From Acidicapsa acidisoli (GTDB lineage: Bacteria; Acidobacteriota; Terriglobia; Terriglobales; Acidobacteriaceae), in contig NZ_JAGSYI010000002.1 of the NCBI RefSeq assembly GCF_025685625.1, forward strand, positions 1,612,001-1,676,000: a stretch of DNA of 64,000 nucleotides, written 5' to 3'. The first letter of the stretch is position 1; each line of letters starts with the position of its first letter. Positions 46,697 through 54,585 of this stretch are shown one piece after another. The translations under genes and the position numbers were made by a program. The notes beneath the pieces were generated by a model, which saw nothing but the letters and a program-made list of their open reading frames with translations, was not told the origin of the DNA and searched no databases.

Positions 46697-47080
46697 CCTG
46701 CACTCGATTGTAGACGGAACAGGCAACGGGAAAGACGACGGAAAAAGCCCCAAACGAGCGTTGGGCCCGCTTTCCAGCGGGCCCACTCGAGAGGCAATGT
46801 AGATGGGAGTTTCTGTGGATCAATTGAGGGGAGTCCGTTTCCGGACCAACAACGAAGTTTGAAGCGCTTTGGTGGGGAAGTGCTACAGCGGTTGCCTCTG
46901 CTTGTTACTAAATGAGATGCTGCAAAAAAGAAATAGTTGCCCCTGCGTTCGCGAATTATTTTGCAATGCGGGAAAAATTTGGGCCGAGGCCAGTTCCCTG
47001 TTGCCGGAACAGGAACCCCGGTTGCTAAATCGACAAATCCCGCCTTGCGCCACCAGTAACCTGACTGCAAGCTCAAATAT
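46697..47080. other. Intergenic region with a GC-rich hairpin before pgeF
   Basis: About 384 bp between divergent genes. TGGGCCCGC at 46762-46770 pairs perfectly with GCGGGCCCA at 46777-46785 around a 6-base loop. In the minus direction a pyrimidine/G-rich stretch ending in TTTTTCC follows at about 15 bases. It would sit in the pgeF leader. No other structure was seen. Confidence 0.45.
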
Positions 47081-47734
47081 ATGAAGAAGGTGTATCTCTC
47101 TCTGGTCGCGATTCTGCTCTTCGTCGGCGCGATCTATATTTGGGAACACCGCAGCGATTACAGTCTCTTGCGCGAATGGCTGCCTGCCCGGCAGACAGAT
47201 GGCGTCATCAATACTTCAACCAGTCAGCAACTAGAGTGGCGTCCCGTCGATGAATCCTCTCAGGGGTTCAAACTTGAAATGCCCGGCGACCCACAGCGCG
47301 TCGTCGTTCAGGCGACCAACGAAACCGGAAACCAAGAGCCGGTCAGCATGCTGCTCGTCAAACCGGACTCCGAACGCACCTACGCGATTGCATGGGCCGA
47401 AAAACCGCCTGTCGCCCGCATGAACGATCTCGTTCCCGACAAAACTCTCGATCAGGCTCGCGACGGCGCAATGAACAAAACAAACACCACCCTCGTCAGC
47501 GAAATCCGCAGCAATCCTCAGGGATTTCCCGGCCGCGACGTTGTCACCCGCAATGCAGGCGGCGGAATTCTAGATACGAGATTCGTCTATGCTGGCGCTC
47601 GCCTGTACATGCTGATCGCGACAGCGCCATCCGCCTCCGCGCGCCATGAGGAGGATGTATTTCGTTTCTTCAACTCCTTCGCCATCGCCAGCAATACCCA
47701 GATTCCCGAGACAATTCCAGCGGCCACCCAATAG
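47081..47734 (+). CDS. Membrane-anchored protein of unknown function
   Basis: The 217-residue protein starts with one membrane helix (KKVYLSLVAILLFVGAIYIW) and then a periplasmic domain with an alternating strand pattern: GFKLEMPGDPQRVVVQATNE, YAIAWAEKPPVARM, FVYAGARLYMLIATAPSA and EEDVFRFFNSFAIA. The repeated FxxxMPxxP-type start and the late VYxxG-R-LYxLxA-x-P, then FFxSF ending resemble a small Acidobacteriota family of anchored proteins with a PsbP-like beta core, but I cannot name it with certainty. No catalytic residues are evident. It overlaps nothing and converges on an SDR gene 6 bp away. Confidence 0.55.
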   Translation: MKKVYLSLVAILLFVGAIYIWEHRSDYSLLREWLPARQTDGVINTSTSQQLEWRPVDESSQGFKLEMPGDPQRVVVQATNETGNQEPVSMLLVKPDSERTYAIAWAEKPPVARMNDLVPDKTLDQARDGAMNKTNTTLVSEIRSNPQGFPGRDVVTRNAGGGILDTRFVYAGARLYMLIATAPSASARHEEDVFRFFNSFAIASNTQIPETIPAATQ

Positions 47735-47740
47735 CGGCCT

Positions 47741-48550
47741 TCACCTGGCCGACCGCATGACCTTGGCAACCATGTAGGTGATCAACCCAACCGGCAGAAA
47801 ACGTACCAGGAACGCCGTAGCCTGTCCCGCAAAATAAGGAACAATCGTCCGTTTCCCGCGCACTAAAGCCTCTAAGCCAAGCCGCGCCACCTCTTCCGCA
47901 GGCTGCATCCTCCGGCTGATCATCTTTTTCGCGCCGGGAAAGTTGTCCCCACCCGCCACAACAAAGAATTCGCTTTCCGTAGGCCCCGGACAAAGCGCCG
48001 TCACGTTCACGCCAAACGGAGCCACTTCCTCCGCCAGCCCCAGCGCAAAATAGCGGTCGAATGCCTTGGTAGCCGCGTAGGTGGAAAGAAACGGCACAGG
48101 CTGAAAACTGGCAGTCGAAGCCAGCATCATCACCCATCCGCGCCCGCGTTCCACCATCCCCGGCACAAAGAGACGCGTCAGATGCACCGCCGCCTCGCAG
48201 TTCACACGAACCTGGCTCAACTCCTGTTCGACCTCGGAAGCAGCAAACTCTCCGAACTGGCCGAGTCCCGCATTGTTCACCAGAATGTCAACCTGCAGTC
48301 CCGCGCCCGCCGTCACATCATAGATTTGCTTCGGAGCCTCAGGTTCAGTGAGATCCGCCGTCACAATGCGAACTTCCGTCCCCTTCGCGGTCAGCTCAGC
48401 AGCCAGAGCATCCAGCCGATCTTTCCGGCGCGCAGTAAGAATCAGCTTCGCGCCATTGCGCGCCAGTTCTCGCGCCAGCGCCACGCCAATTCCTGCGCTC
48501 GCCCCAGTCACAAGCGCCCATCTCCCCTTGAAATCCTGCATGTCACCCAT
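47741..48550 (-). CDS. Short-chain dehydrogenase/reductase (SDR)
   Basis: The 269-residue classical SDR has the NAD(P) site ALVTGASAGIGVALAREL, an adenine-side Arg pair (LTARRKDRL, favouring NADP), DILVNNAGLGQFG, the catalytic Ser in MLASTASF, and STYAATKAFDRYFA (Tyr-x3-Lys as YAATK), followed by VNVTALCPGPTESEF. The group with the LARELARNG start is often called DltE or YqjQ-like. The last ~25 residues are hydrophobic (FLVRFLPVGLITYMVAKVM) and may attach it to the membrane. The substrate cannot be read from sequence. Confidence 0.85.
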   Translation of the reverse strand: MGDMQDFKGRWALVTGASAGIGVALARELARNGAKLILTARRKDRLDALAAELTAKGTEVRIVTADLTEPEAPKQIYDVTAGAGLQVDILVNNAGLGQFGEFAASEVEQELSQVRVNCEAAVHLTRLFVPGMVERGRGWVMMLASTASFQPVPFLSTYAATKAFDRYFALGLAEEVAPFGVNVTALCPGPTESEFFVVAGGDNFPGAKKMISRRMQPAEEVARLGLEALVRGKRTIVPYFAGQATAFLVRFLPVGLITYMVAKVMRSAR

Positions 48551-48616
48551 GCGTGGATCATAGCCGATGAAGCGCGAACCAGAGGTCTGTTGACCTCAGC
48601 CCAAAGATTCGATTTG

Positions 48617-48925
48617 ATGAGACTCGTGCGCTCAATCAGGTGGATTTGGAATGCCGACAAGGCAAAAGTAAATCTCCTCAAACACGGCATCGCCTTTTCT
48701 GAGGCTGCCTTGGTATTCCGAGATCCGTTACACGCATCAAGGCTCGATCCCCATCCAGATGGAGATCGCTGGCAAACGATGGGGCGCATCGGACCATTTC
48801 TAATCCTCGTCGTGCACACATTCCCGGTAGAATGGGAGGGAGAAGCTGCTGCAATCGGTAGAATCATCCGTGCCCGAATCGCGACCTCCCGAGAAAGGAA
48901 AGCTTATGAAGACGGAGACTTCTAG
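48617..48925 (+). CDS. brnT: BrnT-type ribonuclease toxin
   Basis: The 102-residue protein is a BrnT toxin, a RelE-like RNase: the start IRWIWNADKAKVNLLKHGIA (W-x-x-x-K-x-x-x-N-x-x-KH-G-I pattern), FSEAALVFRDP and the C-terminal RIIRARIATSRERKAYED with the family's R-x-I-S/T-A-R-x-A-x-x-x-E-x-x-Y pattern. BrnT cleaves RNA and is neutralised by BrnA. The ATG at 48617 is used; the longer open frame is not related to the family. It overlaps the antitoxin start by 20 bp. Confidence 0.88.
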   Translation: MRLVRSIRWIWNADKAKVNLLKHGIAFSEAALVFRDPLHASRLDPHPDGDRWQTMGRIGPFLILVVHTFPVEWEGEAAAIGRIIRARIATSRERKAYEDGDF

Positions 48926-49199
48926 CCATCTAAGCGCAGAGCAGTTCGCCCGGCTACAGCGCCTTTCCGCCCTGCCAGACGAGGCCATCGACACCACCGA
49001 TATCCCGGAAGTCACCAATTGGACCGACGCCAAAGGCGGACTGTTCTTCACCGGACCTGAGGATAAGGTGGCCGTTGGACTCGATTCCGACCTGGTGGGC
49101 TGGTTCGAATCTCACTCGTCGTCAGGAGAAGAATCCGAGACACGAATCAATCAGGCTCTGCGAGCCTACGTGACAGAGCAAGCAAAGAAAGCTGGTTGA
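48906..49199 (+). CDS. brnA: BrnA-type antitoxin
   Basis: The 97-residue protein has an N-terminal BrnA-like stretch (ARLQRLSALPDEAIDTTDIP, then EVTNWTDAKGG) and a ribbon-helix-helix-like C-terminus (KVAVGLDSDLVGWFESHSSS, ESETRINQALRAYVTEQ), a DNA-binding arrangement that lets the complex repress its own promoter. It starts at an ATG with AAAGGA upstream, 20 bases inside brnT, so both are translated together. It is the antitoxin of the brnT gene before it. Confidence 0.85.
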   Translation: MKTETSSHLSAEQFARLQRLSALPDEAIDTTDIPEVTNWTDAKGGLFFTGPEDKVAVGLDSDLVGWFESHSSSGEESETRINQALRAYVTEQAKKAG

Positions 49200-49223
49200 C
49201 GGCAAGAACGATGACTGGCCTCA

Positions 49224-51260
49224 TCATTCCGCAGTCCCAACCTCAACAAACTCCTCATTCAACCAGTCGGTGAACGCCGAAAACTCCTCATCCCGCCCCA
49301 GAAAATCCCGCACCATCTGCCGCCCGGGCCGCGAACCGCCCTGTTCGATCACCTTCCTGCGATACTTGGCCGCCGCCTCGCATCCCAGCAGATTCGCTGG
49401 ATCAAACTGCGCAAAGAAGTCCAGCGCAATCACCTTGTCAAAGGCATACGTGTAGTAATTCGACGAATAGCCGGTAAGGTGACCGAAGCTCGCATACATG
49501 CGATTGCCTTCAATCCACTGCCATGGCTGCAGGCTCTGGTACAGCGACTTAGTCACGCGATCCAGATCGATGCCCGCAGGGTCCTGGTCGTGCAGATCCA
49601 GCGAAAGCGTCGTGTAATAAAGCTGCGAACGGACCCAGTCCGCGCGCCCAAACGCCCCGGCCAGCTTCATTTTCTGGATCAGTTCCGCAGGCAGCACCTC
49701 GCCCGTTTCGTAATGCCGGGCAAAACTCTGCAACAGCGCCACGTCGCGGAAGAATTCCTCCAGCATCTGCGATGGAACCTCGATAAAATCGCCCTCGGTC
49801 GCAAATCCCGAAAGTCCGGCCCACTCCGTCTGCCCGCCCAGAATCGCATGCATCAGGTGCCCGAATTCATGGAAGTACGTCACCACATCGGAGTACTGCA
49901 TCAGCCCCGCATCGACAAATTTGCCCGTCTCATCGATCTCCGGCCTGGGGAAGTTGCAGATCAGCCCAGCCTCCGGCAGATACCGCCCGCGCACACCCGT
50001 CACCACCGGCGTCGCCGAGAACCACTTGTCCTTCCCTTCGCGCGGATGCATGTCCAGGTAGAAGCGCCCCACCTGCGTCTCGCCATCCACATCCAGCACG
50101 TCAAAAACCGAAACATCCTCATGCCAGCCCCTGACCGCAGACCGCCGAAAGACCACGCCAAAGAGCTTCGCCGCAGTATCCAGTACTCCCTGCTCGACGC
50201 GTACATAAGGAAAATACGGCCTCACTGACTGCGAATCGAAAGCAAAAGCCTCGCGCCGGTACTGCTCATACCAATAGCCCCGGCTGGCCGCGTTCATGAC
50301 TTTGAGATCCGGCTGCTGGCGCTGCGCAAAATCGAAGACCATGCTGTATTCGCGCTCCGCTCCGGCGCGGCTGGCCTCTTCGAGCTTCGCGATAAAGCTG
50401 CGCACATTGGCCGCCGAACCCATCATCTGATCCGCCGTCGCCAGATTGGCCCAGCTTGTAAACCCGAGCAGCGTCGCAATCTCCTGCCGCGTAGCCAGCA
50501 GATCCAGCAGAATCTGCTGATTCACCGGATACGCCCGCGTGTTGTACGCCAGGAACATCCGTTCCCGCAGCGCATCGCTCTTGGCAAAGGTCATCACCGG
50601 CTGCATATCCGGCTGATCCGTGGTCAGAACGAAATGCCCGTCGCATGTAGGCGTATGCCGCGCCAGATAATCCGCAGGAAGGCCATCCAACTCCCCGGCC
50701 TTTTCCACCACGACAGTCTTCGCGCCCTCCTGAATATTGCGGCTGAACTGCAGCGACAGCAGCGTCGCCTTCTCATGCAACTGGTGCAGATGAGCCCGCG
50801 TCGCGTCATCTTTATCCACGCCAGCCAGCCGGTAGCTCAGCAGGGTCCGCTCTACATAATGCTTCGTGGCGTCGCTCGCGCCAGCAAGGTCGACCGCCGA
50901 AAGCGCCGCATACACGTCGCGGTTCAAACTCAGCGCCGTCCCGGCCTGCGCGATCCGCTGCGCCTCATCCTGCGCCTGGTCGCGAACCTCTTTCTCGGAC
51001 GCCACTGAGTTCAGGACGCCAGCCTGCGCGCCAGCCAGACTCAACTGCTCCAGCGCCACGTCATACAGCCGCAGCGAGTTTTCCGGCGTGCGCTTGTCTT
51101 GCACCGCGAGCAATCCGGCAATTGCCGCCTCATGCGCCGCAAGGCGATCCGTAACCCAATCGCGCAACCCCTCTGCCGTGAGCGGCTCTCCGTCCCACGC
51201 ATGAATAGCGGAACTAATATCCAGCACAGAATCCCCAGGAAGGCTCGACGCGACGCTCAT
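49224..51260 (-). CDS. M3 family metallopeptidase (oligopeptidase A-like)
   Basis: The 678-residue cytoplasmic protein is an M3 oligopeptidase with the zinc site VVTYFHEFGHLMHAIL (HEFGH at 464-468) and the third ligand in GDFIEVPSQMLEEF. The flanking EWAGLSGFATEGDFIEVPSQ and late FGHLTGYSSNYYTYAF are conserved in oligopeptidase A/thimet types. The start has only a weak ribosome site (AGAT) before the ATG; there is no signal peptide. It degrades short peptides, including signal-peptide remnants. It lies just before the ADOP gene on the same strand but reads away from it, so co-regulation is not implied. Confidence 0.92.
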   Translation of the reverse strand: MSVASSLPGDSVLDISSAIHAWDGEPLTAEGLRDWVTDRLAAHEAAIAGLLAVQDKRTPENSLRLYDVALEQLSLAGAQAGVLNSVASEKEVRDQAQDEAQRIAQAGTALSLNRDVYAALSAVDLAGASDATKHYVERTLLSYRLAGVDKDDATRAHLHQLHEKATLLSLQFSRNIQEGAKTVVVEKAGELDGLPADYLARHTPTCDGHFVLTTDQPDMQPVMTFAKSDALRERMFLAYNTRAYPVNQQILLDLLATRQEIATLLGFTSWANLATADQMMGSAANVRSFIAKLEEASRAGAEREYSMVFDFAQRQQPDLKVMNAASRGYWYEQYRREAFAFDSQSVRPYFPYVRVEQGVLDTAAKLFGVVFRRSAVRGWHEDVSVFDVLDVDGETQVGRFYLDMHPREGKDKWFSATPVVTGVRGRYLPEAGLICNFPRPEIDETGKFVDAGLMQYSDVVTYFHEFGHLMHAILGGQTEWAGLSGFATEGDFIEVPSQMLEEFFRDVALLQSFARHYETGEVLPAELIQKMKLAGAFGRADWVRSQLYYTTLSLDLHDQDPAGIDLDRVTKSLYQSLQPWQWIEGNRMYASFGHLTGYSSNYYTYAFDKVIALDFFAQFDPANLLGCEAAAKYRRKVIEQGGSRPGRQMVRDFLGRDEEFSAFTDWLNEEFVEVGTAE

Positions 51261-51316
51261 CTCGAAAAATCCTCCAAACCTCTAGGTTGCCACATTCGGG
51301 CGATTCCTGCCGCGCA

Positions 51317-54022
51317 TTACTCCGCCCGCAGCGCCTCCATCGGATCAACCCCAGCCGCCCGCCGCGCAGGCCAATACGCCGCAACCAGACCACTCGCAAA
51401 CAACAGCAGCGTCACCGCACCCAGCGTCCAGGGATCGTCCGGCTTCACCTCAAATAGAAACGTCCTCAATCCACGGCTAGCTACATAAGCAATGCCCAGC
51501 CCCAGCCCAAGCCCGGCAATGAGCATCCAGGCCGCCTGCCGCAGCACCAGCCCCATCACATCCCACCGCTGGGCTCCCAGCGCAATCCGCACCCCCATCT
51601 CTCGCGTCCGCTGCGCCACCAGATAGGCCAGCAGCCCATAGATTCCTGCTACGCACAGCAGCAGCGCCGAGCCCGCAAAAATCTCCAGCAGTTCCACCGC
51701 CAGCCGTTGGCTCCCATAGGAGTCCTCCACAATCTGGTCCATCGTTGTAAACGTGCTCTCCGCCAGATCCGGGCTCGCTCTTCGTAAAATCTCTCGCAGT
51801 TCCGGAAGCATCACAGCCGGGCTCTGATCGGTTCGCACTGCCAGATCCATCGCCACCCCTTCCGCGCCCTTGTAGAATCCCGTCTTCGGCGTAATCTGCG
51901 GAATGCATACCTCGACCTCCGGCCTCGGCGGAGCTGTGACGGAGACCTGCCGCTCATCCTCGAACACACCCACCACTTGCGCTCGCCGTTTCGAATCCAG
52001 GCTCATCAGCTTTTCGCCCAGAATCCTTCCCGGGTCGTCCTGGTCTCCGAAATACTCCTTCACGAACGCCCGATTCACCAGCACCACGGCCTGCGAACTC
52101 GCCGTATCCTGGTCCGTAAAGAAGCGTCCGCGCACCATCCGGAAGCCGAAGACTCGCTGCATCTCCGGACCCACCGCGCGAAACTCGGCGCGAATATTAC
52201 TCCTGCGAATATCGTCCGCGCTGGCCCCGGCGCGGCCCAGGCTGAACTCCATCCGGACGGCATGGTCCATCGGCGCCTGGCTCATCAACGAGGCCGCTTC
52301 CACACCCGGCAGCTGCTTCACGCGGTCCACCAGCGGCTGGTACAGGTCCGTGGTCATATTCCTGCCGACAAATCGGTACGACGGCACTGTCATCTTCGCC
52401 ACCAGCACATGATCGGTGCGGTAACCCAGCGGCACATGCCGCAGCGCATAGATTGTCCGCAGCAGCAGCCCGCAGCCCACCAACAGCGTCAGGGACAGCG
52501 CAATCTCTGTGATCACCAGCACCGCCCGCAAGCGTTGCGGCATCCTGCCCATGTCTTGCTGCGGCGATCCCTGTCGCAGCACTGGCTCAATGTGCGTCCG
52601 TGACATCCCAAACGCCGGCCACGCCGAAATCAAAAACGCGCTCGCAGCCGTAAGCGCCAGCAGCCCCGCCAGCACCGGCACATTCGGCGCAAGCTGCGCA
52701 CGGATGCCAAACTCCGTCGTCAGTCCATGCTCGAAAAGCTTCAGCATCGCCGCCGACAGGCCCAATCCCAGCAGCGAACCGCAACTGCTCAGCAGCAACC
52801 CTTCCATCAGCAGTTGCCGCGCAATCTGCCACCGGCTCGCGCCCAGCGCGCCGCGCACCGCCATCTCCCGCTGCCGGCCCGTCGCCCGCGCCAGCATCAG
52901 GCTCGTCACATTCACGCATGCAATCACCCAAAGCAGCGCCGCAGCGCCAAAGAGCGCCAGCAGCGCCTTTTGTACCTTTGCCTCCACCAGCGAATCGGCA
53001 TACCGCGTCAGTTGAATCCCCGTCATATCCTCTGCGTCGATCGCGTTGGCGTAGGACTTAACTACGTCGGCCTGGATGACATTGAGCTCCGCCCCTGCCT
53101 GCGCCAGCGTCACCCCCTGCTCCCGGCGGCTAATCGACTGGTAATCGGGATTCGCATTGTGAGTCCGCACAGTGTCTGCCGTGCCCAGAACAAGCCCCCG
53201 CCATACCACCGGCTGCTCGTATCCAAAAGGAAAGGTGAACCCGCGCGGCATTACCCCAATCACCGTGTACGCCTCGCCGTCGACCCGAACAACCTTTCCG
53301 ACAATCGCCGGATCGGCGCCGTAGTTTGTCCGCCAAACCCCATCGCTCAGCATCAGACTATGCGCGTCCTGCGCCTCCACAGCGCCGCTCGCACGATCCT
53401 CCCGGAACTCCCGTCCCAGCGCCGGATGCACCCCGAGCGTCTCCAGCAGATTCCCGCTGATCGCCGGGGCATTCACATGAATCGTCGCATCGCCCGCATT
53501 CAGAAAAGCGGTCTTCCTCACATTGGAGTCGTAAAACGCAATTTCGCGAAAAGTACGGCTTCGCGCCCGCCATTGCGCGATGTCCAGATACGGACTTCCA
53601 TTTCGTGCACCCCGCTTCCCGCTTTCCTGAATCACCGCCAGCTCGTCCGGATGCCGGTAGGGCAAACTCCGCAGCAAAACCCTATCCACCACCGTAAACA
53701 TCGCGCAAGCGGCCCCAATCCCCACCGCCAGCGTCAAAATCACGGCAATCGAAAACCCCGCGGACCGCCGCAGCACGCGAACCGAGTAGCCGAGGTCGCC
53801 AATCAGCGCCTCCAGCCATCCCCAGCGCCAGAAGCCATGCGTCACATCCCGCACCAGCGCCACATTCCCAAACTCCCGCCGCGCCGACGCCTCCGCCTCT
53901 GCCCGCGACGCCCCGCGCTCCATCCGCGCTGCAACGTCCATCCGCAAATGCGCCTGAATCTCCTCCTCCAACTCCTCCTTACGCCGCTCAAACAATCTCC
54001 GCCCAAATCGCCAGAAGCTCAC
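51317..54022 (-). CDS. ADOP-type ABC transporter permease (duplicated MacB/FtsX)
   Basis: The 901-residue protein is an acidobacterial duplicated orphan permease. An N-terminal prefix (FGRRLFERRKEELEEEIQAH, ARREFGNVALVRDVTHGFW) comes before the first MacB-like unit (FSIAVILTLAVGIGAACAMF), a periplasmic domain and an FtsX block with four helices at about residues 390-470 (MLARATGRQREMAVRGALGA). The second unit starts with ALSLTLLVGCGLLLRTIYAL and ends with a second FtsX block (QRTREMGVRIALGAQRWDVM). No ATP-binding gene is adjacent. It starts at a GTG overlapping the PadR stop (GTGA), so it is coupled to and probably repressed by PadR. Likely exports or transduces across the inner membrane; substrate unknown. 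Confidence 0.9.
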   Translation of the reverse strand: MSFWRFGRRLFERRKEELEEEIQAHLRMDVAARMERGASRAEAEASARREFGNVALVRDVTHGFWRWGWLEALIGDLGYSVRVLRRSAGFSIAVILTLAVGIGAACAMFTVVDRVLLRSLPYRHPDELAVIQESGKRGARNGSPYLDIAQWRARSRTFREIAFYDSNVRKTAFLNAGDATIHVNAPAISGNLLETLGVHPALGREFREDRASGAVEAQDAHSLMLSDGVWRTNYGADPAIVGKVVRVDGEAYTVIGVMPRGFTFPFGYEQPVVWRGLVLGTADTVRTHNANPDYQSISRREQGVTLAQAGAELNVIQADVVKSYANAIDAEDMTGIQLTRYADSLVEAKVQKALLALFGAAALLWVIACVNVTSLMLARATGRQREMAVRGALGASRWQIARQLLMEGLLLSSCGSLLGLGLSAAMLKLFEHGLTTEFGIRAQLAPNVPVLAGLLALTAASAFLISAWPAFGMSRTHIEPVLRQGSPQQDMGRMPQRLRAVLVITEIALSLTLLVGCGLLLRTIYALRHVPLGYRTDHVLVAKMTVPSYRFVGRNMTTDLYQPLVDRVKQLPGVEAASLMSQAPMDHAVRMEFSLGRAGASADDIRRSNIRAEFRAVGPEMQRVFGFRMVRGRFFTDQDTASSQAVVLVNRAFVKEYFGDQDDPGRILGEKLMSLDSKRRAQVVGVFEDERQVSVTAPPRPEVEVCIPQITPKTGFYKGAEGVAMDLAVRTDQSPAVMLPELREILRRASPDLAESTFTTMDQIVEDSYGSQRLAVELLEIFAGSALLLCVAGIYGLLAYLVAQRTREMGVRIALGAQRWDVMGLVLRQAAWMLIAGLGLGLGIAYVASRGLRTFLFEVKPDDPWTLGAVTLLLFASGLVAAYWPARRAAGVDPMEALRAE

Positions 54023-54381
54023 GCCTCGCCTCCCTCTACCTCACCTAAGATTCCGCCAATCACCTGCACCATCTGCTTCCACCGCCCCACGTCGCTCATC
54101 AACTGCTGCTTTCCCGCCGCTGTAATCCGGTAGAACCGCGCCCGCTGATTGCTCTCCGTCTGCTTCCACTCCGACTCGACCCACCCCTGCCGCTGCAGCC
54201 GGTGCAGCGCCGGATACAGCGACCCTGTCTCCACCTGCAGCGCCTCGCCCGACTGCACCCGCAAGGCCTGTACAATTCCATACCCATGCGCCGGACCCCA
54301 CTGCAACGTGCGCAAAATCAGCATATCCAGTGTTCCCTGCAGCAGTTCAATCCGATTCTGATAGCGGTTTCGTCCCAACAT
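54019..54381 (-). CDS. PadR-family transcriptional repressor
   Basis: The 120-residue protein has the PadR winged helix: LLQGTLDMLILRTLQWGPAH, GYGIVQALR, LQVETGSLYPALHRLQRQGW (the conserved GSLYPALHRLxxxGW wing approach) and YRITAAGKQQL, with a helical tail that dimerises. The ATG at 54381 is used; a second ATG at 54411 would add 10 residues, and a palindrome lies just upstream of that site. Its stop overlaps the ADOP gene start by four bases, so it probably represses itself and ADOP, releasing on a small molecule. Confidence 0.85.
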   Translation of the reverse strand: MLGRNRYQNRIELLQGTLDMLILRTLQWGPAHGYGIVQALRVQSGEALQVETGSLYPALHRLQRQGWVESEWKQTESNQRARFYRITAAGKQQLMSDVGRWKQMVQVIGGILGEVEGGEA

Positions 54382-54410
54382 AGATGTAGGCAATCTACGG
54401 CCATAAGCCA

Positions 54411-54421
54411 TAGACTGTCTA
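54411..54421. promoter_or_regulatory. Candidate PadR operator
   Basis: TAGACTGTCTA is a perfect 11-bp palindrome in the 204-bp gap between the divergent padR and aroDE genes. GTAG-N5-CTAC at 54386-54398 is a second inverted pair, and GATGTAG/CTACATC (54383-54389, 54419-54425) bracket both. Autoregulation through palindromes near the start is usual for PadR proteins. Confidence 0.45.
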
Positions 54422-54585
54422 CATCCTTTTCGACCATGATCCGGTGCCCGAATTTTTCGTCCAATCGCAATTTCTGTTCACCAATCCCCCGCTTCGCGCC
54501 GAAGTCTTCCCGGCACAATCACTTACCGATTACTCTTCGTACTTGCTTTAGAGGCCGGACCGTTTTAAGATGCCGCAATTGCCGT

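Noticed and set aside
52727-54133. Open frame of 468 codons antisense to the ADOP gene
   Set aside because: His/Pro/Arg-rich shadow; the opposite strand encodes a clear ADOP protein.
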